Shown: positions 8,398 through 15,182, counted from the first letter of the stretch. The stretch is 25,111 nt of DNA from Christensenella sp. UBA6420 (GCA_002439705.1 DJPE01000092.1:1-25111); one strand, 5' to 3'. Made by a program: numbers and translations. The notes: generated from the sequence alone by a model not told the origin.

Positions 8398-9440
8398 GTT
8401 TGCAGGAACTCGATATTAAAGATTATTCCTTCGTAAAGGAATGGGGGTATCCGACGTTTCGGGCGGAGCAGATTTTTACCGCGGCGCAACTTATGAAAAG
8501 TTACGACGAGATGAACGTTCCTAAGGAGCTAAAAAACAAACTTTCCGAAAAGTTTTTCGACAGGAGCGTGGAAATCATAGAAGCGTACGTCGGTAAAGAC
8601 GGCACGGAAAAGTATCTTTACAAACTTAACGACGGAAATATAGTCGAAGGGGTGTTTATGCCGCACTCGTACGGAAACACTCTTTGCGTGTCCACGCAGG
8701 TAGGGTGCAGAATGGGTTGTAAATTCTGCGCGTCCACTCTTAACGGACTCGTCCGTAATCTTACCGCGGGAGAAATTCTGGGCGAAGTCCTTGCTGCCAA
8801 CGTTCGGCACGGCGGAACTCTTAAAAAGAGAGCTATAACAAACGTAGTCCTTATGGGCAGCGGAGAGCCGCTCGACAATTACGACAACGTGACTAAGTTC
8901 TTACGGCTGTTGTCGGCGGAAAAAGGTCTTAATATGTCTTTAAGGAACGTTTCTTTATCGACCTGCGGACTTTGCGAAAAGATAATTGAGCTTGCAGACA
9001 GCGGACTTACCGTTACTCTTACCATATCCTTACATTCGCCGTACGACAAACGCCGTTCGGAAATAATGCCGATTAACAATAAATATAACGTGGCGAGCGT
9101 AATAGAAGCGGCGAAGTATTATCTTAAAAAGACGGGCAGAAGGGTGATATTCGAGTATTCTCTCATAGAAGGAGAAAACTGTTCCGTCCGCGACGCGGAA
9201 AAGTTGGCGGAACTGTTACGTTCGATGCAGTGTCACGTCAATTTAATAAGGTTAAACCCCGTAAAGGAAAGAAACCTTAAAGGTGCCAATAAGGATTCCG
9301 TAAAGCAATTTTCGGATACCTTAACTCAACTCGGAATAAGCAATACTTTGCGTAGGTCGATGGGCAACGATATAGAAGGAGCTTGCGGACAGTTACGCAA
9401 CAAGTACATGGAGGAACGAAATAAAAGGGCAGATAGTTAA
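8376..9440 (+). CDS. rlmN: Dual-specificity 23S rRNA/tRNA adenine-C2 methyltransferase RlmN
   Basis: RlmN is a radical-SAM enzyme that makes 2-methyladenosine at A2503 of 23S rRNA and at A37 of some tRNAs. The 354 residues contain the CX3CX2C cluster motif at C111, C115 and C118 (VGCRMGCKFCAS). The second catalytic cysteine, C337 in DIEGACGQL, carries the mechanistic methyl group. The SAM-binding segment reads MGSGEPLDNYDNV instead of the more common MGMGEPL. The ATG at 8376 lies within the end of rsmB and is preceded by GGAGGG, a good ribosome binding site. The coding region runs directly into rsgA; in many Bacillota prpC and prkC separate the two. Confidence 0.97.
   Translation: MSPCEKISLQELDIKDYSFVKEWGYPTFRAEQIFTAAQLMKSYDEMNVPKELKNKLSEKFFDRSVEIIEAYVGKDGTEKYLYKLNDGNIVEGVFMPHSYGNTLCVSTQVGCRMGCKFCASTLNGLVRNLTAGEILGEVLAANVRHGGTLKKRAITNVVLMGSGEPLDNYDNVTKFLRLLSAEKGLNMSLRNVSLSTCGLCEKIIELADSGLTVTLTISLHSPYDKRRSEIMPINNKYNVASVIEAAKYYLKKTGRRVIFEYSLIEGENCSVRDAEKLAELLRSMQCHVNLIRLNPVKERNLKGANKDSVKQFSDTLTQLGISNTLRRSMGNDIEGACGQLRNKYMEERNKRADS
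9410..9414 (+). promoter_or_regulatory. Ribosome binding site deciding the rsgA start
   Basis: GGAGG lies inside the last codons of rlmN. It is six bases upstream of an ATA (9421-9423), which is in frame with all of rsgA. No ATG, GTG or TTG occurs in that frame between the upstream stop (TAG at 9373) and the GTG at 9676. Confidence 0.7.
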
Positions 9441-10272
9441 GGCGGTCGGAGGGAAATTCGACGTAAAAATCGACGGACAAAAATACGTCGACTGCATAAT
9501 ACGCGGCACGGCTAAACGCGCCCGCGACGTTTTCGTAGGCGATTATTGCGAAGTAGACGACGGGATAATAACCAAAATTTACGACAGAAAGAACGAACTT
9601 ATCCGCCCGTACGTAGCCAATATCGACGCCCTTATTATTACCGTCGCGCCCGTACCCGAACCCGACTGGATATGCGTGGAAAAACTTATTCTTAACTGCC
9701 ATCATCAGTCGATTACGCCCGTCGTGTTACTTAATAAATGCGACCTTGTCGATAAAGCTACGCAGGAAAAGTTCCTTGCACCGTACGAAGAGGACTTTAT
9801 TACCTTCCGCGTTTCGGCGAGGAATAACGAAGGGATAGAAGAACTGAAAGAGTTTATTAAAGGAAAACTCGTGTGTTTTGCGGGGCAAAGCGCGGTAGGG
9901 AAAAGTTCTTTAATTAACGCGCTCGGAAAGAACAATCTCGAAGTAGGGGAACTCAGTAAGAAGATAGCAAGGGGAAAGAACACTACCCGTCACGTAGAAA
10001 TTTACGACGTAGCGGGGGGAGAAGTCGCAGATACCTGCGGTTTTTCCGTGTCGGAACATATCGACATCAAGGCGGAAGAACTCGTTTATTATTACGACGA
10101 GTTCCTTGCGTATCAGAACGAGTGTCGGTATAATAACTGCACGCACACGAACGAACCGGGGTGTGCGGTGAAAAAGGCGGTCGAAGAAAAAAAACTTAAC
10201 GAAGCCCGTTATTTAAGATACGTCACTTTATATAAAGCGTTAAAGGAGAGTTGGAAAAAGAAATATGACTAA
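9421..10272 (+). CDS. rsgA: Ribosome small-subunit biogenesis GTPase RsgA, apparent ATA start
   Basis: RsgA is a circularly permuted GTPase that checks late 30S maturation. From the ATA at 9421 the protein would have 283 residues, the family's normal length. It would begin (M)KGQIVKAVGGKFDVKIDG, a classic RsgA N-terminus and OB fold (about 1-65). G motifs follow in permuted order: NKCDLV (G4), SARNNEG (G5), GQSAVGKSS (G1, 155-163), NTTRHVE (G2) and DTCGF (G3, usually DTPGF). The C-terminal zinc site is C-x4-C-H-C type (ECRYNNCTHTNEPGC). The first canonical in-frame start is the GTG at 9676, which would remove the OB domain and start of the GTPase domain. I therefore place the start at ATA, six bases after GGAGG. 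A point mutation or sequence error (ATG to ATA) is the alternative. Confidence 0.88.
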   Translation: MKGQIVKAVGGKFDVKIDGQKYVDCIIRGTAKRARDVFVGDYCEVDDGIITKIYDRKNELIRPYVANIDALIITVAPVPEPDWICVEKLILNCHHQSITPVVLLNKCDLVDKATQEKFLAPYEEDFITFRVSARNNEGIEELKEFIKGKLVCFAGQSAVGKSSLINALGKNNLEVGELSKKIARGKNTTRHVEIYDVAGGEVADTCGFSVSEHIDIKAEELVYYYDEFLAYQNECRYNNCTHTNEPGCAVKKAVEEKKLNEARYLRYVTLYKALKESWKKKYD

Positions 10273-10930
10273 ACGTGAGATAATAGTTGCGCCGTCAATT
10301 TTAAGCGGCGATTTCGCAAACATGGGACACAGCGTAAAACAGCTCGAAGAATGGGGCGGCGATTACGTTCATTGCGACGTTATGGACGGAGTCTACGTCA
10401 ACAACATTACTTTCGGTATGCCGATGATAGCGGCGTTAAGGAAGATTACCGACAAGACTCTCGACGTTCACCTTATGATTACCGAACCGGAAAAGTACGT
10501 CGAAAAGTTCGCCGACGCGGGGAGCGATATTATTACTTTCCACCCCGACGCAAGTAAGGACGCGAAAGGTACGCTGGCAAAAATCAGAGCTAAGGGCAAA
10601 AAATGCGGATTAGTCTTTAATCCCGACGTGCCTATCGAACCGTATAAAGATTTGTTTTCGGAATGCGACGTAGTTATGATAATGACGGTTTACGCAGGTA
10701 AGGGCGGACAGAGCCTTATACCTCGTTGCATCGACAGAATAAGGGAAGTCAAGAGTATTCTCGACGATATGGGGATAGATATTCCCGTCGAAGCTGACGG
10801 AGGCATCGGAGAAAACAACGTCGGGGAAGTGACCGACGCGGGAGCTACCGTAATAGTAGCGGGCAGCAGCGTATATAAGTCGGCTGATCCGTCGCTTACG
10901 ATAAGAAAACTCAAAGGGGTAACGAAATAA
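10265..10930 (+). CDS. rpe: Ribulose-phosphate 3-epimerase
   Basis: Rpe interconverts ribulose 5-phosphate and xylulose 5-phosphate in the pentose phosphate pathway. The 221-residue TIM barrel shows the metal and acid/base residues: His and Asp in VHCDVMDG (near residue 36), DVHLMI with the second His near 69, and Asp178 in EADGGI. The phosphate-binding end reads VIVAGSSVYKS. The mobile active-site loop, usually MSVNPGFGGQ, reads MTVYAGKGGQ here. This is a modest departure that keeps the GGQ. The ATG at 10265 overlaps the rsgA stop by eight bases. The rsgA-rpe order is the standard one in Bacillota. It is the last gene of the overlapping operon. Confidence 0.95.
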   Translation: MTKREIIVAPSILSGDFANMGHSVKQLEEWGGDYVHCDVMDGVYVNNITFGMPMIAALRKITDKTLDVHLMITEPEKYVEKFADAGSDIITFHPDASKDAKGTLAKIRAKGKKCGLVFNPDVPIEPYKDLFSECDVVMIMTVYAGKGGQSLIPRCIDRIREVKSILDDMGIDIPVEADGGIGENNVGEVTDAGATVIVAGSSVYKSADPSLTIRKLKGVTK

Positions 10931-10942
10931 AAAATTTTTTCA

Positions 10943-10948
10943 TATAAT
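10943..10948 (+). promoter_or_regulatory. Possible -10 element upstream of the spoVM-like gene
   Basis: A perfect TATAAT (within CATATAAT, 10941-10948) lies 24 bases before the micro-ORF start. No convincing sigma-A -35 is found 16-18 bases upstream. CATATAAT also resembles the -10 of the mother-cell factor sigma-E, but no clear sigma-E -35 is present. A short A/T palindrome (AAAAAATTTTTT, 10929-10940) precedes it. Confidence 0.3.
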
Positions 10949-10972
10949 GCTCCGAAACAGACAGGAGAATGT

Positions 10973-11044
10973 ATGAAAATAATTTGTATCAAATGCCCCG
11001 AAATAATAAAAAAAATAATAAACGCAATCAAACCTAAGACGTAA
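10973..11044 (+). CDS. spoVM: SpoVM-like small sporulation peptide (23 residues)
   Basis: A 23-residue ORF starts at the ATG at 10973 with an excellent ribosome binding site (AGGAG, five bases upstream). It reads MKIICIKCPEIIKKIINAIK plus three residues. Against Bacillus subtilis SpoVM (26 residues, recalled from knowledge) positions M1, K2, I6, K7, P9, I15 and A18 agree without gaps. The I-K-x-P signature and the critical Pro9 are kept. Residues 10-20 form an amphipathic helix: Ile at 11, 12, 15, 16 and 19, Lys/Asn at 13, 14, 17 and 20. That is the property SpoVM uses to recognise the convex forespore membrane and anchor the spore coat base layer. Its position just after rpe mirrors rsgA-rpe-thiN-spoVM in Bacillus; thiN is absent here. 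The peptide is too short for standard gene callers. Confidence 0.8.
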   Translation: MKIICIKCPEIIKKIINAIKPKT

Positions 11045-11050
11045 AAGGAA

Positions 11051-11683
11051 ATGACTACGAAAGAAGCGGAGAATATATATAAAAAACTTTCGACAGCGCA
11101 CCCGCAAGCCGAGTGCGAATTGTCGTACAATACGCCGTTTCAGTTGCTTGTGGCGGTAATTTTGTCTGCTCAATGTACCGACGCGAGAGTAAACAAAGTC
11201 ACCGAAAAAATGTTCAAGGTACTCGATACGCCCGAAAAGTACGCACGTCTTACCGAAGAAGAGCTTATTCCTTACATAAAAAGTTGCGGCTTTTTCAACA
11301 ACAAAGCGAAAAACATTATCGCAATGAGTAAGGAAATAGTAGAAAAGTACGGCGGCGAAGTGCCGAGGGATTTCGATACGCTGACGACTCTGCCCGGAGT
11401 AGGCAGGAAGACAGCGAGCGTAGTGAGCGCGGTGGCGTTCGGGATACCGTCTGTACCCGTGGACACGCACGTTTTCAGGGTGGCGCACAGGCTGGGAATA
11501 TCGGACGGAAAGACTCCTTTCGACGTGGAAAAGGATATTAAGAATACTTTTCCGCCGGAATGTTGGAACAGCCTTCACCATTATATGATATTCCACGGGC
11601 GGTACGTTTGTCACAGCAGACGCCCCGACTGCGAAAATTGTACGTTGAGAGAAAATTGCAAATACTATAAGAAAGAGAGGTAA
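11051..11683 (+). CDS. nth: Endonuclease III (DNA glycosylase/AP lyase)
   Basis: Nth excises oxidised pyrimidines and cleaves the resulting abasic site in base excision repair. The 210 residues align almost position for position with the E. coli enzyme. The helix-hairpin-helix LPGVGRKTA carries catalytic Lys120, and VDTHVFRVAHRLG carries Asp138. The iron-sulfur cluster is C-X6-C-X2-C-X5-C at C187, C194, C197 and C203. The ATG is only six bases after the spoVM-like stop, with a close-set AGGA before it, so the two are probably cotranscribed and possibly coupled. obgE follows three bases after the stop. Confidence 0.96.
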   Translation: MTTKEAENIYKKLSTAHPQAECELSYNTPFQLLVAVILSAQCTDARVNKVTEKMFKVLDTPEKYARLTEEELIPYIKSCGFFNNKAKNIIAMSKEIVEKYGGEVPRDFDTLTTLPGVGRKTASVVSAVAFGIPSVPVDTHVFRVAHRLGISDGKTPFDVEKDIKNTFPPECWNSLHHYMIFHGRYVCHSRRPDCENCTLRENCKYYKKER

Positions 11684-11686
11684 ATT

Positions 11687-12943
11687 ATGTTTTTAGACAC
11701 CGTCACTATTTATTGCAAAGCCGGCAACGGCGGTAACGGCGCGGTAAGTTTCCACAGAGAAAAGTACGTCGCGAAAGGCGGTCCCGACGGCGGCGACGGC
11801 GGCAGGGGCGGAAATATTTATTTCGAAGCCGACGAAGGACTGAACACACTTATCGATTTTCGATATAATCAGCATTTCCGCGCACAGAACGGAGCCAACG
11901 GAAGCGGCGGCAACAAGTCGGGAACGAAAGGCGAAGATATAGTAATCAAAGTGCCGAGAGGCACGGTAATTAAGGACGCGGACAGCGACGGAATACTCGC
12001 CGACGTCTTTAATTACGGCGAAAAGATACTTATATTCCGGGGCGGCAGAGGAGGCAGGGGCAACGCTCGTTTCTGTACCCCCACAAGAAGAGCCCCGTCT
12101 TTCAGCGAAAACGGCGAAAAGACCGTGGAAAGAAAATTAAAGCTGGAATTAAAGACCATAGCCGACGTAGGTTTAGTCGGTTTTCCGAACGTAGGTAAAA
12201 GCACGCTTTTAAGCGTAATAAGCGCGGCAAGACCGAAAATAGCCAACTATCATTTCACAACACTTTCTCCTAATCTCGGCGTAGTCAAGCACTACAACGA
12301 CAGTTTCGTGGTGGCAGACATACCCGGACTTATCGAAGGAGCTGCCGACGGATTGGGGTTAGGACACGATTTTTTACGCCATATAGAAAGAGTACGGCTT
12401 ATAGTTCACGTCGTGGACATAAGCGGAAGCGAAGACAGAGACCCCGTAGAAGACTACAAGGCTATCAGAAAGGAACTTAAGAACTATTCCGAAAAACTTT
12501 ACGCTCTGCCCGAAATAATTGCCGCAAACAAAGCCGACTTAATGGAAAACGAAGAAAAACTCAACGAATTAGCCGAATATACGGGTAAAAAGGTGTATAA
12601 AATAAGCGCGGCTACGACGGAAGGAGTGCAAGAACTCGTCGACGCTATCGCAAAGGAACTTTCTTTACTCCCGCCGCTTGCTCCTATCGAATTTGAGAAA
12701 CACGTTTACGAATCGGCGGACAAGAATGCTTACTCTATCGAAAAGAAAGACGGCATTTATTACGTCACGGGCGGTTTCGTGGAAGAACTTGCCCGCTCGG
12801 CGTTCCTTGACGACAACGAAAGTTTCAGTTGGTTCCAGAAGCGTATGAGAGAAAGGGGTATTATCGACGATTTAAGAAAAATGGGTGCAAAAGACGGCGA
12901 CACCGTGTGCGTACTCGACCTTGAATTTGAATTTATGGACTAA
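11687..12943 (+). CDS. obgE: GTPase ObgE/CgtA
   Basis: Obg is an essential GTPase involved in 50S assembly and stringent response; in spore formers it also influences sporulation initiation. The 418 residues show the glycine-rich Obg fold first (KAGNGGNGAVSFHREKYV, GGDGGRGGNIYF, about 1-157). The G domain follows with GFPNVGKST (165-173), the switch region TTLSPNLG, DIPGLIEG (G3), NKADL (G4) and SAATTEG (G5). The C-terminal OCT domain typical of Gram-positive Obg follows (YEVE-like segment, then FSWFQKRMRERGIIDDLRKMGAKDGDTV). A GAGAGG precedes the ATG. The gene sits three bases after nth and 12 bases before yhbY. Confidence 0.97.
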   Translation: MFLDTVTIYCKAGNGGNGAVSFHREKYVAKGGPDGGDGGRGGNIYFEADEGLNTLIDFRYNQHFRAQNGANGSGGNKSGTKGEDIVIKVPRGTVIKDADSDGILADVFNYGEKILIFRGGRGGRGNARFCTPTRRAPSFSENGEKTVERKLKLELKTIADVGLVGFPNVGKSTLLSVISAARPKIANYHFTTLSPNLGVVKHYNDSFVVADIPGLIEGAADGLGLGHDFLRHIERVRLIVHVVDISGSEDRDPVEDYKAIRKELKNYSEKLYALPEIIAANKADLMENEEKLNELAEYTGKKVYKISAATTEGVQELVDAIAKELSLLPPLAPIEFEKHVYESADKNAYSIEKKDGIYYVTGGFVEELARSAFLDDNESFSWFQKRMRERGIIDDLRKMGAKDGDTVCVLDLEFEFMD

Positions 12944-12955
12944 GGAGAAAATATT

Positions 12956-13246
12956 ATGTTAGACAGCAAAACGAGAAAACTTTTAAGCGGAAAAGGACAA
13001 ACTCTCACCCCGATTTTTCAGGTGGGAAAGAACGCTCTCGACGGCGTTATTACCAAAGAAATAAACGACGCGTTGGAAGCCCGCGAACTTATAAAAATAT
13101 CCGTATTGAAAAACTGCGATTTTACCGCGAGAGAAATACTCGACGAACTTTGCGAAGACTTGTCTGCCGACCCCGTAAGCTGCGTAGGGAACAAAATAGT
13201 CTTATACAGACGCAGCTCCCGCAAGGACGTAAAACATATTCTTTAA
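12956..13246 (+). CDS. yhbY: YhbY family CRM-domain RNA-binding protein
   Basis: This 96-residue protein is a stand-alone CRM domain. It opens with KTRKLLSGKGQTLTPIFQVGKNALDGVI, including the conserved GKN/G loop, and continues with ALEARELIKISVLKNC and VGNKIVLYRRS. YhbY associates with pre-50S ribosomal particles and fits the neighbouring obgE. AAGGAG gives a strong ribosome binding site. The last four bases overlap tail to tail with the minus-strand gene at 13243-14013. There is therefore no room for an intergenic terminator; the apparent one lies inside that gene. Confidence 0.93.
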   Translation: MLDSKTRKLLSGKGQTLTPIFQVGKNALDGVITKEINDALEARELIKISVLKNCDFTAREILDELCEDLSADPVSCVGNKIVLYRRSSRKDVKHIL

Positions 13247-14013
13247 TAGCTTTCGCCCTTAATATAGCAGATTATCGAAAGGGATAAGGTAATTACCGCA
13301 AAAACAAGGTAATAAATTTTCAGCGGAGTGAAAAGGCACCCGAACACGAGTCCCACGCCCGAAATAAGAAAATATTTCGCTTTATCTTTCGATATTATAC
13401 CGTTAATAAGTTCTCGGAAAAACTGTTTCGAGAACTTTTTTTTCGTCTTTACTTTCGGCTTTTCGGGTAGGACAAACCTGTCCGTTAAATTGCGGCTTAC
13501 CAAAAAATCGCGGACGACTTTCGTCGGTAAAAATTTGAAATTAAGGGGCAAACCGCGGGCGAAAAGGAGTAATTCGCGCGTGTTCTGACGGCTTAAAACC
13601 ACGCAGTCGTTTACGCCGTTATCTTTGCAGGTTCGGAAAAATTTGGCTATATCGTCTTTTGACGTGGGAAAGAATTTGTAGTTCGGGAAAACTATTATTT
13701 TTTTGCCGTTTTCGTCGTAAGAAAAACAAAAATCGTTTATTTTCTTTGCGGTTTCGGGTGGCAGGGCGGAAATAAAAAGTTCGGTCTGAGCCGAGATTCC
13801 GATAAAGGATAATCCGTCTTCGGTTTTGCTTAAGGAGATTTTTTTCGTTTTTTTATAGCGGTTAGCTATTTTAAGAAAGGATACGCAGATAGTTACGGTT
13901 AGAAGAAAGGCTATTATCGCCGCCGACGCTACGTTTTTTGCGGCGACGTAGGATATTGCGAATATAATCAAGAAAATATTTACGGAGATAATAATTTTAT
14001 CGGTTTTTTTCAT
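13243..14013 (-). CDS. Membrane protein of unknown function, four predicted transmembrane segments
   Basis: This 256-residue protein is not recognised. Two hydrophobic segments lie at about residues 7-24 and 28-48, and two more at about 214-231 and 233-251. Between them is a soluble domain (about 52-178), followed by a lysine-rich stretch (KPKVKTKKKFSK) before the third segment. Both ends are therefore membrane hairpins flanking a probably cytoplasmic domain. The domain's alternating pattern (KKIIVFPNYKFFPTSKDDIAKFFRTCKDNGVNDCVVLS, then FA..LPLNFKFLP split over 140-165) vaguely recalls a restriction-endonuclease-like fold without obvious catalytic residues; that is a guess. No Shine-Dalgarno sequence precedes the ATG. 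The gene faces the obgE-yhbY operon and diverges from nadD. Codon use resembles its neighbours. Confidence 0.72.
   Translation of the reverse strand: MKKTDKIIISVNIFLIIFAISYVAAKNVASAAIIAFLLTVTICVSFLKIANRYKKTKKISLSKTEDGLSFIGISAQTELFISALPPETAKKINDFCFSYDENGKKIIVFPNYKFFPTSKDDIAKFFRTCKDNGVNDCVVLSRQNTRELLLFARGLPLNFKFLPTKVVRDFLVSRNLTDRFVLPEKPKVKTKKKFSKQFFRELINGIISKDKAKYFLISGVGLVFGCLFTPLKIYYLVFAVITLSLSIICYIKGESY
13408..13443 (+). terminator. Intrinsic terminator for the plus-strand operon, inside the opposing gene
   Basis: The stem AAGTTCTCG (13408-13416) pairs perfectly with CGAGAACTT (13429-13437), and T continues to 13443. This is a strong terminator in plus orientation about 160 bases after the yhbY stop. 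On the minus strand it is coding sequence (residues about 191-202, lysine-rich) and has no T tract after the stem, so it acts only on plus-strand transcripts. Confidence 0.8.
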
Positions 14014-14052
14014 AGTTTATACTATTTTTGCCGCAAAGAAAGGAATATAAAC

Positions 14053-14081
14053 TTGTAAGTGAGTAAAAAAGGTGGTATCAT
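14053..14081 (+). promoter_or_regulatory. Promoter of nadD-yqeK, with extended -10
   Basis: TTGTAA (14053-14058) and TATCAT (14076-14081) are spaced by 17 bases, with TGG directly before the -10 (extended -10). The expected transcription start, about seven bases after the -10, falls on the A of the nadD ATG at 14088. This would make a leaderless message. Confidence 0.65.
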
Positions 14082-14087
14082 ATAACT

Positions 14088-15182
14088 ATGAAAACAGCAA
14101 TATTCGGGGGAGCGTTCGACCCTTTCCATAAAGAACACAAAAGCATTATCGTAAACGCTCAGAAAAGTCTGTCGCTTGACAGAGTGGTAGTCGTGCCGAG
14201 CTTTTTGCCGCCGCATAAAGACCATCTTTGCAGTCCGTACGAAGTAAGGAGAGAAATGGTAAAAGCCGGCGTAAGCGACCTACCTTACGTAATTATCGAC
14301 GATATAGAAAAAGAACGGGGGAAAGTCAACCCTACGTCCGTTACGTTACCTGTTCTGAAAGAAAAATATCCGTCGGACGAATTTTATTTTATTATGGGCG
14401 GCGACAGCGTCAAGAACTTTCACAGTTGGATAAACCCGCAAAAAATCGCCGATACGGCTACGCTCGCCGTGGTGGAACGGAGCGGTTGCGGCGACTTCGA
14501 TACCGACGTAAAATCGCTCGTAGATACTTACGAAGCGAAAGTGGTAAAAATCCCGTATGTAGGGAAACGGGTATCCAGTTCCGTCGTTAAGGCTACCGTA
14601 GAATTAGGTTTGGAGTCTGACGATATATCCGACGAAGTACGGAATATTATCGATGAACACGGGCTGTACAGAAAGTTCGGTTCTATAATAGAAAAGCTGA
14701 AAGCCGATATTCCCGAAAGGACGTTTATTCACTGCTCGTCTACGGCCATATACGGAGAGAACTTCGCGGGAGAAAACAAACTTACTTACGAAGAAGTATT
14801 TTTAGCGTGTATCTTACACGACTGCGCGAAGCATATTAAAGCAGAGATGGACGGAGTACCCGCGCCGGTCGTACATCAGTTTACGGGGGCTGAAAGGGCG
14901 AGGGATTATTACGGCGTAACCGACGAAAGGATATTGAGCGCGATAAGATACCACACTTCGGGCAAACCCGATATGACCAAACTGCAAAAATTAACTTTCA
15001 GCGCGGATATGTTGGAACCGAACAGGAATTTCGACGGTGTGGAGAAACTTCGGGCAATTATGGACGAAGACTTCGAAAAAGGTTTCGTAGCCTGCGTGAA
15101 CGCAACTTATACGCACCTTTTGGAAAAAGGCGGAGAAATTTATCCCTTGACGAAAGAGTGCGCGGAATATTACAATAAATAA
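14088..15182 (+). CDS. nadD: Fused nicotinate-nucleotide adenylyltransferase (NadD) and HD-domain hydrolase (YqeK)
   Basis: Two enzymes usually encoded by adjacent genes are one 364-residue protein here. Residues 1-~198 are NadD, which makes nicotinate adenine dinucleotide. Visible are GGAFDPFHKEHK (7-18; the usual GGxFDPxHxGH has G where E16 stands), VPSFLPPHK, FIMGGDSV, and RVSSSVVK (161-168; the usual SSTxIR arginine is lysine). Residues ~199-364 are a YqeK-type HD hydrolase, which splits diadenosine tetraphosphate. They show H215, the HD pair H244-D245 (ILHDCAKH), H263, RYHTSGKPDM with H289, and D307 in FSADMLEPNR. The linker is very short. A TTGTAA/TATCAT promoter lies directly upstream. 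The only ribosome binding site candidate is GGTGG, 12 bases before the ATG. rsfS follows, as in the usual nadD-yqeK-(lytR)-rsfS order. Confidence 0.93.
   Translation: MKTAIFGGAFDPFHKEHKSIIVNAQKSLSLDRVVVVPSFLPPHKDHLCSPYEVRREMVKAGVSDLPYVIIDDIEKERGKVNPTSVTLPVLKEKYPSDEFYFIMGGDSVKNFHSWINPQKIADTATLAVVERSGCGDFDTDVKSLVDTYEAKVVKIPYVGKRVSSSVVKATVELGLESDDISDEVRNIIDEHGLYRKFGSIIEKLKADIPERTFIHCSSTAIYGENFAGENKLTYEEVFLACILHDCAKHIKAEMDGVPAPVVHQFTGAERARDYYGVTDERILSAIRYHTSGKPDMTKLQKLTFSADMLEPNRNFDGVEKLRAIMDEDFEKGFVACVNATYTHLLEKGGEIYPLTKECAEYYNK

Noticed and set aside
9676..10272. rsgA starting at the GTG at 9676
   Set aside because: The same frame upstream encodes the well-conserved OB-fold domain and the beginning of the GTPase domain back to 9424, so 9676 is only the first canonical start codon and not the gene's start.
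10915..10948. Sigma-E promoter for the spoVM-like gene
   Set aside because: CATATAAT fits the -10 nearly fully, but no acceptable -35 sequence exists at the required spacing; kept only as a possible -10.
11720..12070. Glycine-codon repeats as a DNA repeat element
   Set aside because: They are the normal glycine-rich Obg fold, not a repeat array.
13328..13588. Plus-strand frame inside the membrane protein gene
   Set aside because: It overlaps the strong terminator, lacks a ribosome binding site and its composition mirrors the minus-strand gene.
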